64,000 nucleotides of DNA from positions 372,001 to 436,000 of the forward strand of contig JAWKZN010000001.1 in assembly GCA_041395945.1 (NCBI GenBank). Direction: 5' to 3'. The DNA is from Pseudomonadales bacterium. Its GTDB lineage: Bacteria > Pseudomonadota > Gammaproteobacteria > Pseudomonadales > Azotimanducaceae. Shown here piece by piece: positions 61,371 through 64,000 of the stretch. The translations under genes were made by a program, and so were the position numbers. The notes under the pieces were generated by a model. It ran no database searches, was not told where the DNA came from, and was given only the letters and a program-made list of their open reading frames with translations. Every line of letters begins with the position of its first letter. Within the stretch, counting starts at the first letter, position 1.

Positions 61371-61402
61371 AAAAGGAAGGGTCAGTCCTTCCTTTTTCGT
61401 TT
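61371..61402 (+). terminator. Intrinsic terminator / possible attenuator before pheS
   Basis: AAAAGGAAGG (61371-61380) pairs with CCTTCCTTTT (61387-61396) around GTCAGT, followed by a T-rich tail (TTCGTTTT). It lies between rplT and pheS. It may end the infC-rplT transcript partially, or act as an attenuator of pheST as known in E. coli. A Phe-coding leader peptide with a clear start was not found. Confidence 0.75.
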
Positions 61403-61429
61403 TAGCGACAGCTGATTGCGAAAAGCGCT

Positions 61430-62443
61430 ATGGATATACAGAGCATTCTCAGTGAGGCTGAGCGGGCGGTTGCCGCTGCCAGCGACGAGCGCGCACTTGA
61501 TGAAGTGCGTGTGCGGTACCTGGGTAAGAAAGGCGCGCTCACCGCACTGCTCAAATCCCTCGGGAGCCTGGATGTTGAAGAGCGGCCGAAAGCGGGTGCT
61601 GCCATCAACGCGGCGAAAGAACAGCTGCAGCGCGCCATCAGCGTGCGAAAAAATGTGTTCTCCTCGGAACAGCTGGCCGCCTCACTCGCCGGGGAAACTG
61701 TGGATGTCACCCTGCCCGGCAGGCAGCGGGAAGCCGGCGGTCTGCACCCGGTCAGTCAGGCTATGCTGCGGATCGAAGACATTTTCGTCGGTGCCGGATA
61801 CGGTGTGGTCGCCGGGCCGGAAGTAGAAAACGACTATTACAACTTCGAGGCCCTCAATATTCCCGCCCATCACCCGGCCCGGGCGATGCATGACACCTTC
61901 TATTTCGCTGATGGCACGCTGTTGCGCACTCATACCTCGCCGACCCAGGTGCACACGATGGAATCCCGCAAGCCGCCCATACGGGTGATCTGCCCCGGGC
62001 GCGTATACCGGCGCGATTCCGATCTGACCCACTCACCGATGTTCCACCAGGTGGAAGGGCTGGTCATTGACCGGGGTATCAGTTTCGCCGACCTCAAAGG
62101 CACCGTGATCGAGTTCCTCACCCGCTTCTTCGAAAAAGAGCTGGATGTGCGATTCCGACCTTCCTACTTCCCCTTCACCGAGCCCTCCGCGGAGGTGGAT
62201 GTGCAATGTGTGCATTGCCTCGGACAAGGCTGTCGGGTCTGCAGTCAGACCGGATGGCTGGAGGTCATGGGGTGTGGTCTCGTGCACCCGGAGGTGCTCG
62301 AAAAGTCTGGAATCGACAGCGAGACCTACTCGGGTTTCGCATTCGGATTCGGGGTGGACCGACTCGCGATGCTCCTTTATGAAGTAGACGATCTGCGCCT
62401 GTTCTTCGAAAACGATCTGCGCTTTCTGCGCCAGTTCAACTAG
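61430..62443 (+). CDS. pheS: Phenylalanyl-tRNA synthetase alpha subunit
   Basis: A 337-residue class II synthetase alpha chain. An N-terminal coiled coil that binds tRNA-Phe is followed by motif 2 (VICPGRVYRRDSDLTHSPMF, then HQVEGLVID) and motif 3 (GFAFGFGVDRLAMLLYEVDD). A Cys-rich insert (VQCVHCLGQGCRVCSQTGWL) with two CxxC-like pairs, known from some gammaproteobacterial PheS proteins, may bind zinc. It forms an alpha2-beta2 enzyme with pheT 13 nt downstream. Confidence 0.97.
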   Translation: MDIQSILSEAERAVAAASDERALDEVRVRYLGKKGALTALLKSLGSLDVEERPKAGAAINAAKEQLQRAISVRKNVFSSEQLAASLAGETVDVTLPGRQREAGGLHPVSQAMLRIEDIFVGAGYGVVAGPEVENDYYNFEALNIPAHHPARAMHDTFYFADGTLLRTHTSPTQVHTMESRKPPIRVICPGRVYRRDSDLTHSPMFHQVEGLVIDRGISFADLKGTVIEFLTRFFEKELDVRFRPSYFPFTEPSAEVDVQCVHCLGQGCRVCSQTGWLEVMGCGLVHPEVLEKSGIDSETYSGFAFGFGVDRLAMLLYEVDDLRLFFENDLRFLRQFN

Positions 62444-62456
62444 GCGGACGCTGACG

Positions 62457-64000
62457 ATGCAATACAACGAAGCCTGGCTGCAGCAGTGGGTGAACCCGGA
62501 CGTCGATCCGGATCGGCTCCTGGAAGCGCTTACCATGGCAGGTCTGGAAGTGGAGTCTGTGACGCCTGTGGCCCCGGACTTCTCGGGTGTGGTCGTCGCC
62601 ACAGTGGCTGGCATCTCCCCCCATCCGAATGCGGACAAGCTGTCCGTGTGTGAAGTGAACGATGGCACCGGCAGCTATCAGGTAGTCTGCGGGGCGCCGA
62701 ACGTTCGTGCCGGAATGACCGTCGCCTTCGCGAAGATCGGTGCGGTGCTGCCGGAAGGATTCAGGATCCGTAAGGCGAAACTGCGCGATGTGGAGTCTCA
62801 CGGCATGCTCTGCAGTGCGGCTGAGCTGGGGCTCGGAGACGATCACGACGGCATTCTCGATCTTCCAGGCCATTTCGAAGCCGGCGCCGATCTCCGGGTG
62901 GTGCTGGAGCTGGACGATCGGATGATCGAACTCAATCTCACCCCCAATCGCGGCGACTGCCTGAGTATCTGTGGACTCGCCCGGGAAGTGGGTGTGCTGT
63001 TCAATGTGCCTGTGCATCCACCCGCCATCGGCGCGATCCAGCCGACTCATGAAGAGATGCGTTCGGTATCCTGTGCAGATGCGCAGGGATGTCCCCGCTA
63101 TCTCGGTCGCATCATCCGCGGTATCGATCTCCGTCGACCGAGTCCTCTGTGGCTGGTCGAAAGACTGCGCCGTGCCGGGCTGCGCAGCATCGATCCTGTT
63201 GTGGATGTGACCAACTACGTGATGCTGGAGCTGGGTCAGCCCATGCACGCCTTCGATCTCAACCAGTTGCGCGGTGATATCAATGTCCGCAGAGCGCGGC
63301 CCGGGGAACGTCTGACACTGCTCGATGGCCGGGAGGTCACCCTGGATGGGGAGACCCTGCTGATCACCGACGCTGCAGGACCGGTGGCGATTGCCGGGGT
63401 CATGGGGGGAGATCGCAGTGGCGTGCAGGAAGATACGGCAGACGTGTTCCTGGAGTGCGCCTTCTTTCACCCCCTGGCGGTTTCGGGCACAGCGCGGCGC
63501 TATGGCCTGCATACCGATGCCTCCCACCGGTACGAACGGGGAGTGGACCACGACCTTCAGCATCAGGCGATGGAGCGGGCAACCGGGCTGCTGCTGGAAA
63601 CTGTTGGCGGCGCGGCGGGTCCGGTGACAGAGGCCGTTTATCCGGAGCAACTGCCGCCTTCAGTCGATGTAAGTCTGCGTGAAAGTCGCCTGCATGAACT
63701 GCTGGGTGTTCAGGTTGCAGCCGGCGAGGTGGATGCCGCACTTTCCCGGCTCGGTTTCGAACTCAAGGCGCGCAGCACAGACGCCACCGGAGTGACCTGG
63801 ACCATCCGTTCACCGAGCCACAGATTCGACATCGGCCGGGAAGTGGACCTGGTGGAGGAAGTGTGCCGGATCTACGGCTACAACCGGATCCCCAGCCGCC
63901 GTCCCCGGACCGCGCTGGAGCTGCGCCGGGTACCCCGGGATCGCTCGGAAATCGCCAGACTGAAGGAGCAGTTCGCAGCACTCGGCTATCAGGAAGCCAT
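62457..64000 (+). CDS. pheT: Phenylalanyl-tRNA synthetase beta subunit, C-terminus cut by window edge
   Basis: 514 codons are visible. It starts MQYNEAWLQQWVNPDVDPDR with an EMAP/OB-type tRNA-binding domain (VVVATVAGISPHPNADKLSV, VCGAPNVRAGMTVAFAKIGA), then B3/B4 editing-domain motifs (VDVTNYVMLELGQPMHAFDL, VAIAGVMGGDRSGVQ, DASHRYERGVD) and the start of the B5 domain. The ribosome site (GGCGGA) is weak, consistent with coupling to pheS. The remaining part lies beyond base 64000. Confidence 0.97.
   Translation, partial: MQYNEAWLQQWVNPDVDPDRLLEALTMAGLEVESVTPVAPDFSGVVVATVAGISPHPNADKLSVCEVNDGTGSYQVVCGAPNVRAGMTVAFAKIGAVLPEGFRIRKAKLRDVESHGMLCSAAELGLGDDHDGILDLPGHFEAGADLRVVLELDDRMIELNLTPNRGDCLSICGLAREVGVLFNVPVHPPAIGAIQPTHEEMRSVSCADAQGCPRYLGRIIRGIDLRRPSPLWLVERLRRAGLRSIDPVVDVTNYVMLELGQPMHAFDLNQLRGDINVRRARPGERLTLLDGREVTLDGETLLITDAAGPVAIAGVMGGDRSGVQEDTADVFLECAFFHPLAVSGTARRYGLHTDASHRYERGVDHDLQHQAMERATGLLLETVGGAAGPVTEAVYPEQLPPSVDVSLRESRLHELLGVQVAAGEVDAALSRLGFELKARSTDATGVTWTIRSPSHRFDIGREVDLVEEVCRIYGYNRIPSRRPRTALELRRVPRDRSEIARLKEQFAALGYQEA

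Noticed and set aside
61309..61430. Phe-coding leader peptide for pheST attenuation (adjacent TTC TTT at 61322)
   Set aside because: Only two Phe codons and no start codon in frame close upstream; not enough for a leader peptide.
62436..63650. A 404-codon minus-strand frame opposite pheT
   Set aside because: Antisense shadow of pheT with no recognisable protein features.

Overview
The window reads as a GC-rich, aerobic, heterotrophic gammaproteobacterial chromosome. Evidence for the placement: an infC-rpmI-rplT-pheS-pheT block with an AUU-started infC, SlyX, adjacent purE/purK, NhaR-, YccA-, RsgA- and YgjP-type genes, malate synthase G, a Coq4-type ubiquinone protein, and a TonB-dependent receptor of the oligotroph type. 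There are many glutathione-, flavin- and CoA-dependent genes (two GSTs, GloA, two LLM oxidoreductases, acyl-CoA dehydrogenase, crotonase, two MaoC proteins), which fits life on lipids or xenobiotics. No rRNA, tRNA, CRISPR, IS element or prophage was found.

Layout. 1-1.3 kb: an LLM oxidoreductase cut by the window edge and a gutted alpha/beta-hydrolase. 1.5-8.8 kb (minus): an operon of RND adaptor, RND pump, a rifampicin-phosphotransferase/PEP-synthase-like enzyme and a small membrane protein. 9.1-10.3 kb: GST and glyoxalase I. 10.4-18.3 kb: M48 lipoprotein peptidase, DUF502 protein, hydrolase, a probable halohydrin dehalogenase divergent from a second GST, methyltransferase and amidohydrolase. 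18.5-24 kb (plus): glcB, a secreted protein, slyX, a DUF4389 protein and a PafA-type phosphatase. 24.1-28.8 kb (minus): a serine-less hydrolase, then a tight yccA-purK-purE-sbtA-sbtB cluster. 28.9-36.6 kb: nhaR, a hydrolase-membrane fusion, sulfatase, desaturase, a PaaX-like regulator and rhomboid. 36.6-40.2 kb (minus): membrane protein, MaoC and a two-subunit Na+/solute symporter. 40.3-50.5 kb (mostly plus): VOC protein, MFS, NUDIX, MaoC, YgjP, RsgA, aminotransferase and TonB receptor. 50.5-54.7 kb (minus): SRPBCC, crotonase, CoA-binding protein, MetY and Coq4. 54.8-59.6 kb: TetR, PsiE, an MFS transporter broken by one in-frame TGA, and acyl-CoA dehydrogenase. 59.8-64 kb: the translation block, with pheT running off the edge.

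Most notable: (1) a short SDR-fold protein with the full sequence signature of halohydrin dehalogenases (T-x4-Y-x-G and S-x12-Y-x3-R); (2) a bicarbonate transporter/PII-like pair (SbtA/SbtB) packed behind purK-purE, where PurK is itself a bicarbonate-consuming enzyme; (3) an antibiotic-phosphotransferase-like protein in one operon with an RND pump; (4) a perfect 28-bp palindrome between a TetR gene and a Coq4-type gene; (5) an MFS transporter interrupted where the family has Trp; (6) several short tandem duplications (14-20 bp) in and between genes, including two in 5' leaders.
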